Origin: Symbiodinium natans
Lineage: Eukaryota; Sar; Dinophyceae; Suessiales; Symbiodiniaceae
Assembly (NCBI GenBank): GCA_905221605.1
Contig: CAJNDS010000313.1
Span: forward strand, 1-62,000
Length of the DNA: 62,000 nucleotides
Reading direction: 5' to 3'
The first letter of the stretch is position 1. The number at the start of each line of letters is the position of its first letter. Shown here one piece after another: positions 11,683 through 22,374 of this stretch. The position numbers were made by a program, and so were the translations under genes. The notes below the pieces were generated by a model. It did not search any database and was not told the origin of the DNA. It saw nothing but the letters and a program-made list of their open reading frames with translations.

Positions 11683-11950
11683 TCAGCGTGGCAAGATGTG
11701 TATCCACTGAGCACTCAGCAGTTCCGGCTTGAGGACGCCCTCCGAAATTTGGTGGATCACATTCGTGTTTCGATCGCGCTCACCTATCAGGGACCGCCGG
11801 AGCCGGAGCATGAGCCAATCTGGCATGAAGAATGCTGAAGGGAAGGGGTTTTGCTTTGAGGTGAATGTGAGAGTCTGCCACAGCGTCTCGCTGTGCGATC
11901 GCGTAGCAATGCCCAGACTCCTTGAGTTTTTCAACGACTCCAAGAGCTCC
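11683..11950 (-). CDS. candidate C-terminal exon, unknown function
   Basis: The minus frame opens after AAGAG/GAG and runs to a TGA stop. It contains PLGELLESLKNSRSLGIATR, QNPFPSAFFMPDWLMLRLRR and a tail VLKPELLSAQWIHILPR. Composition is clearly protein-like and the plus frame over the same bases is poorer. It lies downstream of the CDPK on the same strand, but the CDPK has its own stop at 14298, so this belongs to another gene. A further minus frame at 11974-12162 (EEVVITTNGEAVRAGAGHG) may be its upstream exon. Confidence 0.35.
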
Positions 11951-12274
11951 CCCAAAGGCTCCTCTTACAATTCTTACAGTTGCTGTTCATTCGGCAGCCA
12001 ACACTCATTGCATGTCCCATGCCCCGCACCTGCTCGGACAGCCTCTCCGTTTGTTGTGATGACCACTTCTTCAGTTGCGGTAGGAGGGGATGGGTTGTCA
12101 CCAGTTCGCAGTGCAGAAGCAGCAAGAGATGTACTGGCACGGCTCGTACGGCTCGCTGTCATTGCAGTGCCTACCAGTAGTCATGGCAGAAAACTGCAGG
12201 TAGCCGTTTGACGTATTGCTGGCAACAATCCCTTCCCTAAATATGGAGAGCTAGTATCTTCTGTTTGTATTCTT

Positions 12275-13340
12275 ATTCCCCGACAGCGGATACGCTTAGG
12301 GGGTCTACATGGGCTCTACAATCTGCAAACCAAAGGAGCGGTGACCAAGGTTTCGGGTCACTGGTTCCCGAGGGCATAAGGGATGTGCGCGCGAGTGACG
12401 GATCTTGCATCAGCTATTAGAAGTCATCTACCAGTATCTTGGGGGCAGCGCGAGATCGCAGCAGTCTTTTCGCAGGAACATGTCTCTTTGTGCATGGTGA
12501 GAGATCCAAAAGTGCTCGCGGCGTGAGAACGCAGCAGCCTTGTCGCATGTACATGTCGCTTTCCACAGGCGTGAGAACGCAGCAGTTTTGTTGTCGCATG
12601 AACATGGCTATTTGCTCATGAACTGCGATCCAAGTGCGTGCGTGGGGCGAGAATGAAACAATCTTTGTGCATGAAAATGCCTGTCTCATTGTGCGCAGAT
12701 TGCGATCCAAGTGTGCCCGCGACGAGAGAACGCAGCAGCCTTTTTGCAGAAACATGTCTCGTTGCGCTCGTGCAAGAACAGAGCAGCTGCAGGTCTATGT
12801 GCGGCGTGCAGACATATTCACCTGTCTTTGAACACGGAGAAGGATGGGTGCACGCCAGCAGAAGGAGCAATGCGGGAGATCCTAGTGTGCGTGCGCTGGG
12901 GAAGTTGCATAACAACATGTCGCTGAGCTGCAACACGCACGAGGTCACGTATTCGGCTTGGATGGGCGATCCTTGCAGGCTGGGCTTGCTCACACCTCCT
13001 TGTAAGCTGGATTCCCCAACAGCAGACACGCTTGCGGGGTCTATACAATCTGTAAAGCAAAGGCGCTGTGACCGAATTCGGGTCACGAGTAAGGGATGTG
13101 CGGGCACGTGACTGTAGAAATTGAAGTTGGTGTCCACAAGCAAAAAGTCATCTATCCTGGGGGGCGGAGCTGGATCGAAACAGTCTTTTCGCATGAACAT
13201 ATCTCTTTGCGCTCGGAGACCGATCCAAGTGTGCTTGCGAGCAGCAAGCTTGACGCGTGAATATGTCTCTTTGCGCCCTGGAGAGAGTGCTTGCGGCGCG
13301 AGAACGCGGCAGCCTGGTCGCATGAACATGTTTCTTTGCG
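12275..13340. repeat. local direct duplication plus degenerate GCATGAACATGTCTCTTTGC repeats
   Basis: Sequence at 12275-12500 reappears at about 13014-13210: CGGATACGCTT versus CAGACACGCTT, then matching GGGTC and CAATCTG blocks, then AAGTCATCTA and AGTCTTTTCGCA. Around and between lie about nine degenerate copies of GCATGAACATGTCTCTTTGC, 50-80 bp apart where consecutive. Long open frames here, including a 237-codon minus frame, repeat the same peptide and come from the array. Confidence 0.7.
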
Positions 13341-13458
13341 GTCTGTTGCTGAGATTGTCTTGCTATTTAATTTTCGTCAATTCTGATATTCCGGTAGATG
13401 GTGCTTCGGCCGGACCACCTCAGAAACCCAGCCAGTACTCAAACTGTTGGACCGTCAT

Positions 13459-13735
13459 TCACTTAGCTTTTCTCCCACGAAACCTTTGGGGGCGGAGGGG
13501 GGGGAGTTCGGGGGGGAGCGTGGACGGGGAAGGGCCTACTTGGGAGCTCGAGTGGCCAACTAGCGAGATGCTCCCGTCTCTTGCCCAGGCACTGTTTGCT
13601 GGCGAGAGCATGTCGCCGACATTCTCCATCTCTTGCACACCTGGGACAATCGAGTCGCGGATCTGCAGCCCAAGGTGCTTTGTCCCATATCGATCTCTGT
13701 CAAGCTGTTCAGATGCCGTTGAGCCAGCAGTGTAG
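13459..13735 (-). CDS. low-confidence coding candidate
   Basis: The minus frame contains GLQIRDSIVPGVQEMENVGD and then a Ser/Pro-rich tail. It is plausible protein but lies between the repeat block and the CDPK stop, without domain or clear splice sites. It could be an upstream exon of the 11.7-kb gene. Confidence 0.2.
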
Positions 13736-14199
13736 CTACTGCTTGGTACATGCAAGCAGGCATAATTTGTGCATTTCTGAAGCTTTCTCTTGCTACCCCA
13801 GCTTGCAGAGTCTCGGGGCATGGCCCTTCACACCACTGGACCGCCTTCCTTTCTCTGACTCAACTGTCTTGAGTCGCAAGTCGATCACCTCAAGCAAGCC
13901 AGGCCGGGCTCTTATACTCTTATACCCTCTAACCCCTTAAACAGGCCCTTTGTAGGGCTGATTCTGGGGATTATAGGGCCAAATAGCCCCCATCCTGGTA
14001 GCTGAGTCTGCTAGGCTGTTCCAGACACGGAGACGAAGATGCCTGCGCAGCCAAACCTTCGTTGACGCTCATAGGATCGCCACCTGGGGGCACAGAAGAT
14101 CAATGAATTCCAGGGGGCATGAGGATGCTGTAGCGACAGGCAGGCACCGTCTGAAACGTATTGTCGTTGTCGCGCAGACCAATGCATCTAGTAGGATGA

Positions 14200-14217
14200 G
14201 GGGGGGGGGGGGGGGGG
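14200..14217. repeat. poly-G tract
   Basis: Eighteen G in a row, about 80 bp downstream of the CDPK stop codon on the minus strand (poly-C in the transcript). It may mark the 3' UTR or flank. Confidence 0.9.
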
Positions 14218-14297
14218 CGATTCTGAGTTCGACTTTCAGAGCTACAGACAATGCCAGTGATCCGATGGGCGTAAAAGTGATAGCGCACGATTTCAGG

Positions 14298-17200
14298 TTA
14301 CCCGAACTGAGACCCCCAGCGCAGGTAGGACTTGAACTCGGAGTAGCTTATCCGATTGTCCTGCGAAGCCGATGGGCCCCCTTGCATTTCTTTGCATCCG
14401 ACACTGGGGATTGAATTAACTGCACAGGCATGTTCTCCTTCAGGATATCTGCTTCAGATAAAAGTTTTTCAACTTGCTCACCTTCAAAGGTGTCGCCCAG
14501 AACCTGCAGGGATGGTCCAGATGTAGCGTGACAGAAGGTCTCTACTTTGATGATGTTTCGCAGCGGTGAACAAAAACGCCCGGATTCGTCTCTTAATTGA
14601 GGAGCCTCCCAGGTCTCAATCTCCAGCCTTTGCATGACAACTCTACGTTGTAACAGGCCTCTCTTAGAAATGACTTCGCAGCAGCGCGCGCTTGCGCGCG
14701 CGAACGGCCTCGCGCAGGTTGGCTGCAGTGATGTAACCAGAGCCTTGGACCAGTCAACCTTTGAAGATGAGAAGGGGTTAGGGTTTAAAGCTTTAGGAGT
14801 TTAGGAGTTTAGGGTTTAGGGTGTATGGCTTATAGCTCCGCTCTGCACCTGTGGCAAGACCCTACCACGGAACCTCAGATGACAGATTCTCAGCTCCAGG
14901 CTATCCACGTCAAACTTCTTGAAGGTTGCCTGCAGCTTTCTTGAGCCACATATGCTATCCATTCCCCCGGAAAAAAACACTTGTTCAACATTTCCACACC
15001 CTTCAGAATCGTCAGTGGAGTTCTTGTGGAATCCCTACAGTACTACCATCTATCAAGGCGGAACAGTGACAAACGAATCCCGCACACCCTGACATTGCAA
15101 CCTGGGGCTGAAAATTATGTACAGCATCATCACTGGAACGAGCTTCGAGGGTGAGAAATCAGCAGCTCCCCAGTAGCCCTCGAGCTCATCCCCATGTAGG
15201 CATTTTGAGGAGATTGTGGGGGACTTGCATAGGAAACAGCAGTCCCAATTCCCAGACTGGCCCGCCTTTAGCAGATGATCATGAAGAGAAATACGTGTGC
15301 TGACCTTATCACAGCGGTGGGGCAGCATGGGCAGCTTTCGTAGCGAAGGCAGGAGAATCACACTGCCCAAGGCAGCCCGCCATCGCTGCCAAGAAGTCGG
15401 AATAGTGAATCTCCTGACCGACATTGACGGAATAATTAACGCGCAAACACAAACTGCAAGCTTAAAGGTCAAGCTTGAACCATCTTGAACCTGTATGTCC
15501 TCACGTTGGCAGCAGACAATGACTTCGAATACACGCAGGCGGCCGCAACGTGTGAGCAGCAAGCTCTACGCTCTTGCTGCAGTGGCAACTATAGCAATCA
15601 TCCCTCTCGCAACCGGCACCTCAAGGTTCTAAAGCTCCCTAAAGGCTGGCGGTGGCGGAGCGCCTCGTCGTGGTTGGTGTCCAGGGCATCAAAGCACTTT
15701 CTTGCCTCCTGCCAACGCCCAGAACATGCCCAGAGTGCTTCCCAGGCTTGGCATGCCGAAGCCGTGGGCTAAGACTTGGCGCACCCCCTCGGAGACGTTG
15801 AACTTCTCCTCCATCACCTCCCACACACACAAGAACAAAAAATGCATAACGTGGTGACAAAACCACCCTCAATGCAGCAGATGAGACGGCCCAGATTCAC
15901 ATCTAAAACACAAATTTGCATATCCGACGGCCTGCTTCAAGTCGGCCAGTTTGATGGTGCCCTGCCTTAGGCAAATGTCACCATAAGGCCATGCTGCACA
16001 TTCTTGCCAAGGCACCTGCGGCTCTGCGAGGAACCCGTTGGCTCTGTTCATTTTGCTTCTTTCCTAACTGGGTCCTAACTAAAATGTTACTTACCATCGT
16101 TTCCAGTGTAACAGTGCAAGACCATGTGTGCCCAGAAGTCCAAAGCGACCACAGCTTCGCATTGCGTACGTCCAACAGCGACGACAGTTTCGCATTTCGC
16201 AAGCGCACATGTCCCCAACAACGACGGCGCTCTCACATTTACGTGAGCCCAGAAGTCCCAAAAGCCGTGACAGTTTCGAGGACTGCGCGTGCGGCCGCAC
16301 CCACCCGGTAACCCTTGGACTGGGGTCGGTGCTGTGAGTGATCCAGTGCGATGAAAGCCTCCTGTACCTGTCTCAGTGTCGGGGCACATATATCATGTCG
16401 GACGCATGCCTAGATTCGAACTCTAGATCACTGTTGCACATCCTCAACTTCCACTCTGCAGCAGACCAGGCAGCGCAGGCAACAGACTCGCCTGTGCTCG
16501 CTCCTCCTGGGACAAAGACCAAGCCATCATCTCCATGCACGCCCGTCGGAACCTGTCTGCACAGCATAGTGTGCGTGACGTAAGGCAAGTCCTTGAATGC
16601 ACTGAGCGGGCGTGTTTAGTTTGGGCTTGAGATTGAAACTTGATTTGATCTCCTGGTGAAGATTCAGGCCATGGTAGCTTTTGTTCAACGGCCACGTCTG
16701 CCAAGCTGAGAACGCTGCAAACTCTCATGGAATCAGGGTGCTGGGAACTGGGTTGCAGACTTCGAGGTGTGGCCGAATTTGCGCAGCGCCTCCACCTGGC
16801 GCGAGTCATTCATTTGATGGAAGAGAGTAGGGAGAGTTCCCAAAAACCTCAGTTACTGACATGTTGTCTTGGGACTGGGGAGGTGGAACATCCGAAGGGC
16901 AATCATGATCGGCTGGCGACTCCATCGTCGACATCCTTCCACGGAACCAGATCATGCCTGCCGGTGTGCACAACGACATCATTGACATATCGCCACAAAC
17001 TACAGTACGCCCCAAACTGTTCAATCTAGCATGAATGGCTGGGAGGTACCTGTGAGACGCAACCTGCTGGGCATGTTCTACAGATTGTCCGCGCGCAAGC
17101 CTGTTCTTGATCCAAACGTGCTGCAGCGCGGTGGCTGCAGTCAGCCGCTTCTGCGGGTTCACCTACCGGAATGCACATGGACATTGAGGAATAAGAAGGC

Positions 17201-20200
17201 TGTGAACACTCAAGCAAGTTCCCAGCATGCTTCGCCACAGCAACTGCCTCGAGGACGGCCTTGACAAACCTCAGGTGCTTCTGTACTTTGACGGCATAGC
17301 AGTCTGTTGGAACTGTTTTTGAGTGCTTGACTTGGCACACACACACACACACACACCAATGCAGCATGACAAGTTACTCACCCTTTGCCGAAAGAGAAGC
17401 AAGCGCTTGGGTCCGTGCTGCCGCCCTTCGATGGAGACGCTGCTCCACCGTTCGGGCTTGAGGATGTAATTCCTGGCCACTTGTGCGCTCCACACGACTC
17501 CGCAGTTGAAGCTGCCACCGCTGCGGCGACAAACTGGATGTACATTTTGCGCATTTTGCAGCTGCACAATTGAAAATGGAAGCAGGACAGCCAGGCCCGG
17601 CGGCAATGTTCTTCGTCTGAACCTCGGCTCCCAGTGGTATGCTGACAGATGCACGAAGGGCTGTTCATGGGCACATGCAGGTTTACAGGGGGGGAATGTG
17701 GATGATGTGTCAGTGGCTCACAGAGCCGAGTTTTCTGCAATTTTCAACACCTTGAACACAGATCACAGCATGCCCTTCCAAGGATGTTTTTCCATCGTTG
17801 TGGTCTTCTCAGTCTCCTCGAAAGAGAAATGCCGGACTGGAATGCAGGCTTCGCAGGGCGATACAGGTGACCGCTTGTTATGCTTGTTAGCCCGCTAGAG
17901 GCCTATCGAGAAGCCCGATACGGGAAATGGTAAAACAAAACCCCCAAGGCCTAGATTAGGCTACCTCGGGCTCCGAAGGTGGATTGCGATCGAACCAAGC
18001 TGCTAGGCGATTTTTCAGCCAGTCTCTGACTTACGAGTGTGCGGGATATTGTGCAAATGCCGACCCGATCCTGATGGTTGGGTCTGATTCGGAATGCGAA
18101 GTGTGCCAGAGGATTGGCGGCGTTGCTGTTGCCTCAGCGCTTCACTTTGCACGGGACATAAGGGCCGGGCTGACTCAGAGCCCGAAAAGGGCATATAGCC
18201 GGACAGCAGGACGAACGCAATGACCTTGCCGCCAAGGCAGGCAGCCACTGCATGTCATAAGGCACCGGCAACACTGGGCATTTGTGGAAGCGGTTTGGGT
18301 ATGAGGCCTTCTACATCCTGCAAGTGCTCACTGACAAGGCTACCCGCGGTCTCGAATTCCGAGACTGCGGCACCCAAACTCCAGATGTCACATTGGCTGC
18401 CGTAGTCTTTCTTCAAGACCTGGCATACCATGAACAATTGGTGAAGCCATGCATTTCTAGCGTCGGGCTACGCGGCAAAGCATCACTTTTGGACAAGCTG
18501 GCCCTCCGTTGAAGGCGAGCAGCCTGTCAACGTGGCCTGTTCCTTTGCGGGATTTACATGGGCTTACCACGGACCGGCCGGCGGAGCCGCCCGACTCCTT
18601 CTGCAATCATCTTCTGTATCGAGTTTCGGCAAAGTCTCGGGCATGGCCGTTTAGCTACGTTTAGAAAGTTTAGTTGTCCAGCGATGCCCAGAGGGCCTCC
18701 GGGGCGACGTAGGCAAGTGTGCCGCAACTGACATGCATCTTGATATTCGGATCCCACCTCGGACAAGGGCAGCATCCATAAATGCACGGAATCGACATCG
18801 CTGGATCGCCGGATGACCATAGCAGTGAAGCCATCCCCCTAACTTTACCTACCTGAAATATCTGCAGCCCAGACACACTTTGCTAAATCCGAAATCGATC
18901 AGCTTGAGGTGGTTGCTCGTCTTCGACTCATACCTTGGTCTGGGAAGCTAACTTTTTCTGATCCTTCATCTACAGCCCAGTCGGTTTTCGGACCCATGCA
19001 TGTGCCACTAGTGCAACAGTGCACTCCAGCTATGTTTCAGCACAATGCAAGTCGCATCACTTCGTATCCCAGCCAGGGTGCAAAAAGTTTTCCAACTTCA
19101 GGTCTCGGTGAACGATGCCTGTCCGGCGCATATTTGGGAGCTCACACAGACTTGGCATAGCGGCAGGTGCTGTTGCACGCTACACGGAGCAGACCAATTG
19201 AGTGTGGAAGTGTCCCTGCCGTGGCTGTGAATGTAGTTCAACGCAAGCAGCATCTGCGTCACTGCGTCTGCCGCCTGGGCTCAGGACACTAGATGCTGCA
19301 TGGCCTCCACATGCTCTATTTCCACTGCTGCGCAGGGGCTACAGGAGGTCTGCAGCGATGCAAACACTGCACTTTCGATCACGTGTACGCGATCCTACGT
19401 GTATGTTTCTGAGCCGGTTTGTCCAGTTTTTTTGCCATTCTCCCAGCATGCTACTGAACTCCCCCTTTTTCACAGGCGCTGGGCCACTTCTCTGACCCTT
19501 TGGGCAACGGGACACTTCACGCTTTCGGAGACCACCATTTTAACTTTGCATATCTCACTGCCGCACACCGGGCCGCCGCACATCACGCTCCGTAAAGCGC
19601 TTCAGCGTCGTCACCCGGTCGAAGAGCTCACCGCCCTAAGCAGGAGTCCAACAGAGTGTCCGAAATTCAAAGGCCTGATGCTATGTCCGACACCAACTCC
19701 ATCTACGGATCATCTACAGATGAGAGGTGCCTCCATGCATTCCATGACCAGGTACAGGTAGTCATCTGCTTCGTAGACATCGAAAAGTCTTGTGATGTGA
19801 GGATGGTCCTTGGCAGAAGCAGAAGATTCAGGCCCTGGATACTGGGGCATTCTGAAGTTCTGAAGGTCGAACATCAGTTTTGTGCAGTCACACATTGCTC
19901 ACATGCTGTTCCTCATAAGGTCGAAGAGGGTACTTCGGGGACCAGGAACGGTCTCCCAAACCCTAAACCCCAAACCCCAAACCCTAAACCCTAAACCCTA
20001 AACCCTAAAAACTAAACCCTAAACCCTGGCTGAGGCGGCAGCCATGCAAAGATATATCCCCACCTCAGACTCCAACTGCGCCTGAGAGAGGAGGTGTCGG
20101 ATGCTTGTCACCGAGATTTCTCCCGAGAGCAATGGTTACAAGCTCCTTTGCCATAGGGTTTAGGGTTTCGGAGTTTAGGATTTAGGGTTGAGGAGTTTAG

Positions 20201-21908
20201 GGTTTAGGGTTAAGTTTAGGGTTTAGGAGTTTAGGGGAGCTCTAGAAGAGCTCCTCCCCCGAGGCCTTCTTGTCGCGCTTCAGCTTGCCAATTTTGAATG
20301 CCTGGCCAGAGTGACTTGCCAAACAGCGACAGTTTTTATGCGCCCTTATGGCGACACCTGATGCATCAAGATGAGCTGGGGATGGCTTATGGCTTGCGCA
20401 GGTGCTTGAGAGAGCCTCTTTGACTTAAACCTCTTACTTGCGTTGAAGGGCGAGGACGAGAAAGCTCACAACGGAAGCGGAACCTTTGCACGCACACGGA
20501 ACACACCAGCATCAGGAGCAGCAGAGCCCCCGGTCTCTCAGAATCTCTCTTCGGAGTCCTCGGCGCCAAATGCTCGAAAGAGGGTTGGGTGGATGCGCCC
20601 TCTTTGAACCCAAATTCTAGAGGGATTCGCCTCAGAAGCCGGACGGGGTTGGGCTTCGAAATTCGTCTCCCCACCTTAAACCCACCCCATCGCAGGGTAC
20701 TACATGAAGGCTCCTCCTCATGTTCGAGCGGAGAGCCTTCGTCATGACGCTATGAAAGATTCTCTCGCGCCCTCTTCCCGGGTTGACGCGCGGGTGCTTA
20801 CGCGGGCTCTCGCGTGAAAAAGGCCACGACGTTATGAAGTCCAAACCTTCCAACCCGCAACTGGACCGCAAAAGGGCTGAGATACCTAGACAACCTGTCG
20901 CTGACGCGCGGAGCTGGCAGTCTGACGCGAAGCTGGCGCAGATTTCGCTGGTGGTCCACAGTATCCAAATCCTAGTGGTGCCACAGAGGCGAAACCCTGA
21001 AAACCCTCCACAACCTGCTAAACTTTCAACCGCCGAAAAGCCGGGGCGCAAGACCGTTGTTGAATCAAAGATCTTGGTTCGCGGGCTAAGGGGCACTCTG
21101 CAGAAGGCATCGCGCGCCCCGGACCGTAGCTGGCGCGACCCCATCAAACTTAACCATTAAACCTCATTAAGCCCCGTATCTTCATAGTACTCTTATTCCT
21201 TTTCTGGGGGGTTCCGGCTGGGAGCCTTCACGGCGAACTTCATGTTGTCGTCTAAGCCAATGCTCGTCGCCAAGTTCACGACCTAGGCACGATCAAAGTG
21301 ACGAGTTGCGTTTCTTGGGGCAAGTTGGGCGGACTTGGAGGCAGCAACATTATGCTCACTGAGCTCTGAGTGAAAGGAAGGGCTACCCGCGCAGTGTGAT
21401 GGGCTGGGGTCCTTTAAGGGCTTTGAACTGCATGTGCGGGGCGATTCCTCGAGATTGAGCTCGTCGTCGAAGCGCTGCACTTGAAATTCTTTTCAGGTTA
21501 TCAAGGTCCGTTGTCCAGTATCTTCGAAGGGTTGCAGCTTTGCGTCTGACCCCGTGTCCGGGCCCTAAGAAGGAAGGGTACGCATGCACAGACGTGGGTG
21601 TCAAGGTCTGCTCTTAGCCGCGTGACAAAAATCCAGGCTGACTGGGGGTCGGACGCCATTGTAGCCGCTCCCCAAGACAGTCTCGTGGATCTGCGAGCGC
21701 GAGGCAGCAAGGAAAAACTAAGAAGGTGCCTCCATACATCGATCAGGTTTAATGTTCGCAGGACCTTGTAGTCATCGCCGATTCGGCGAGGCTTCCGGTG
21801 ATACCTGTCGGAATTGCGGGTCTTTTTGGAGCAATCGGACCCTGACCACTCCAGTCTCGGCCTTCCAGAGACAGCGATCTTTCCCATGTGCTCCTTAGAA
21901 TGCTGCAC
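14298..21908 (-). CDS. calcium-dependent protein kinase (CDPK), multi-exon
   Basis: This is a Ser/Thr kinase fused to four EF-hands, the CDPK family of plants and alveolates. It phosphorylates targets when Ca2+ binds the EF-hand lobe. On the minus strand I can read, in order, the N-lobe lysine (FAVK), alpha-C glutamate (ESEVGIYL), hinge (YLYLVMECME), catalytic loop (GIVHRDLKLEN), DFG (LIDFGFSK), APE (GTLAYVAPEAL), subdomain IX (DIWSLG), VLLSGYMPFSGSE, NPQKRLTA, the junction (FRRACMEMMAWSL) and the EF-hand region to a TAA at 14298. All key catalytic residues are present. The proposed start at 21908 gives a basic N-terminus before DDYKVLRTLN; it lacks an obvious N-terminal myristoylation glycine. 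Not confidently placed: the glycine-rich loop exon, the exon between SGSE and NYILKPERW, and the piece before FRRAC. Most resolved introns use GC donors. Identity is confident; the complete exon list is not. Confidence 0.9.
14775..14823. repeat. decayed TTTAGGG array in a CDPK intron
   Basis: TTAGGGTTTAAAGCTTTAGGAG and similar degenerate units run into TTTAGGGTTTAGGG. It lies in the intron between the 14929-14902 and 14743-14709 EF-hand exons. Confidence 0.85.
16128..16290. repeat. degenerate intronic tandem repeat in the CDPK
   Basis: The block CCCAGAAGTCC recurs twice, with CAGCTTCGCATT and CAGTTTCGCATT between. On minus it gives the repeated peptide VRNAKL. It lies between EF-hand exons and is intronic. 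Confidence 0.6.
17064..19118 (-). other. CDPK kinase C-lobe exons
   Basis: Exons, high to low: 19118-19082 GIVHRDLKLENFL (catalytic Asp at 19104-19102); 18933 to about 18885 YESKTSNHLKLIDFGFSK (DFG at 18896-18888); about 18752-18694 DPNIKMHVSCGTLAYVAPEA (APE at 18705-18697); about 18422-18372 VLKKDYGSQCDIWSLG; 18224 to about 18175 VIAFVLLSGYMPFSGSE; 17472 to about 17435 NYILKPERWSS; about 17275-17248 HLRFVKAVLE; 17162-17064 VNPQKRLTAATALQHVWIKN and onward. One join, FSK to the DPN exon, does not keep frame with a simple GT/GC donor. Either a small exon or an unusual donor is missing there. The rest agrees with CDPK subdomains VI to XI. Confidence 0.85.
17339..17357. repeat. (CA)n microsatellite
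   Basis: About nine CA units in a CDPK intron just upstream (on minus) of the HLRFVKAVLE exon. Confidence 0.9.
19955..20028. repeat. interstitial telomere-like array (CCCTAAA)n in a CDPK intron
   Basis: About ten CCCTAAA/CCCCAAA units in C-strand orientation, between the 20081-20043 and 19808-19731 kinase exons, 15 bp from the former. Confidence 0.95.
20155..20237. repeat. interstitial telomere-like array (TTTAGGG)n in a CDPK intron
   Basis: Degenerate TTTAGGG/TTTAGGA units in G-strand orientation. The array runs almost up to the end of the 20301-20248 exon and faces the opposite way to the array at 19955-20028. Confidence 0.9.
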
Positions 21909-21980
21909 GGATGTCGAAGGCTCAAGATTCGCAGCGCAACAGGCTCCCAGGGAAAAAGGCGGACAGCATGGAGTGGAACA

Positions 21981-22072
21981 GTGTAATAAGAGTAATCATA
22001 ATCATAGTAATCACAATAATACTAATAATAATAACAATAACAAATAATAATACTAATAATAACACTAGTAAG
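21981..22072. repeat. AAT/AAC-rich microsatellite
   Basis: About 90 bp of TAATAA, CATAAT and AACAAT units just upstream of the proposed CDPK start on minus. The same kind of tract occurs in both Y blocks (37048-37085 and 50850-50935). Confidence 0.85.
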
Positions 22073-22374
22073 AATCTCAAACATCCATATCATGCCGAGA
22101 GTTGGGAGCAGCCATCAAGCAAGTACCTCTCAGCGCTGGACCGACATTCTGGTAATCTCGCCACCGATTTCGCTGAAACCTTACTTTCACGTCTCGGCGG
22201 CCACACCGAATCACTCGGACCTATGATTGAGCTCCAACTCATTCCCTCAAAGCCCCCGGCCTTCCTTGTTCACCGACTTGCTCTTGCTGCCCCCCATGGC
22301 TTAGAAAGCTGGCAGAGCAAAGTTCGACGGTGCACTCAGGGGGCCTCACTGCCCCCTTGGGTCCCCTCGAGCCT

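Larger units (their letters stand above)
14298..16552 (-). other. CDPK junction and EF-hand exons
   Basis: Exons, high to low: 16552-16492 FRRACMEMMAWSLSQEERAQ; 16367-16333 VQEAFIALDHS; 15965-15932 QGTIKLADLKQ; 15817-15788 VMEEKFNVSE; 15708-15664 EARKCFDALDTNHDE; 15413-15381 EIHYSDFLAAM; 15304-15266 VSTRISLHDHLLK; 14929-14902 ATFKKFDVD; 14743-14709 SGYITAANLRE; 14503-14438 VLGDTFEGEQVEKLLSEAD plus ILK; 14360-14298 DNRISYSEFKSYL to stop. Joined, they stay in frame and give four loops of exactly 12 residues. Loop 2 (DTNHDEEIHYSD) is canonical. Loop 1 lacks most acidic ligands, loop 3 has Asn at position 12, and loop 4 has Leu at position 3. The edge of the 14503-14438 exon (AAG/GAG) is the least certain. 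Exons are 28-66 bp. Confidence 0.85.
19220..21908 (-). other. CDPK N-terminal and N-lobe exons
   Basis: Exons, high to low: 21908 to about 21745, ending GDDYKVLRTLN; 21282-21226 VVNLATSIGLDDNMKFAVK (beta-3 lysine codon 21228-21226); 20301 to about 20248 AFKIGKLKRDKKASGEE; 20081-20043 AQLESEVGIYLCM (alpha-C Glu); 19808-19731 DHPHITRLFDVYEADDYLYL then VMECME; 19635-19582 GGELFDRVTTLKRFTERD; 19274-19220 AADAVTQMLLALNYIHSHG. A GGCCCGGACACGGGG block at 21564-21550 could encode a Gly-rich loop, but its phase does not fit simple joins. The alpha-C exon lies between two telomere-like arrays. Confidence 0.8.

Noticed and set aside
12616-13329. 237-codon minus-strand open frame
   Set aside because: It runs through the duplicated repeat block and repeats similar peptides (FMRxxC, AxRHTWI); it is a by-product of the array.
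14940-14950. TGTGGCTCAAG on minus, reminiscent of the 3' end of the dinoflagellate spliced leader
   Set aside because: Only 8 bases (GGCTCAAG) match and the place is an internal CDPK intron; a spliced-leader relic should carry more of the 22-nt sequence.
16403-16430. perfect hairpin CTAGA-GTTCGAA-TCTAG resembling a tRNA T-arm
   Set aside because: No matching acceptor stem or other arms at tRNA distance; it lies in a CDPK intron.
20632-21147. 171-codon minus frame between CDPK exons
   Set aside because: It lies in the intron between the 21282-21226 and 20301-20248 exons of the CDPK on the same strand, and has no domain.
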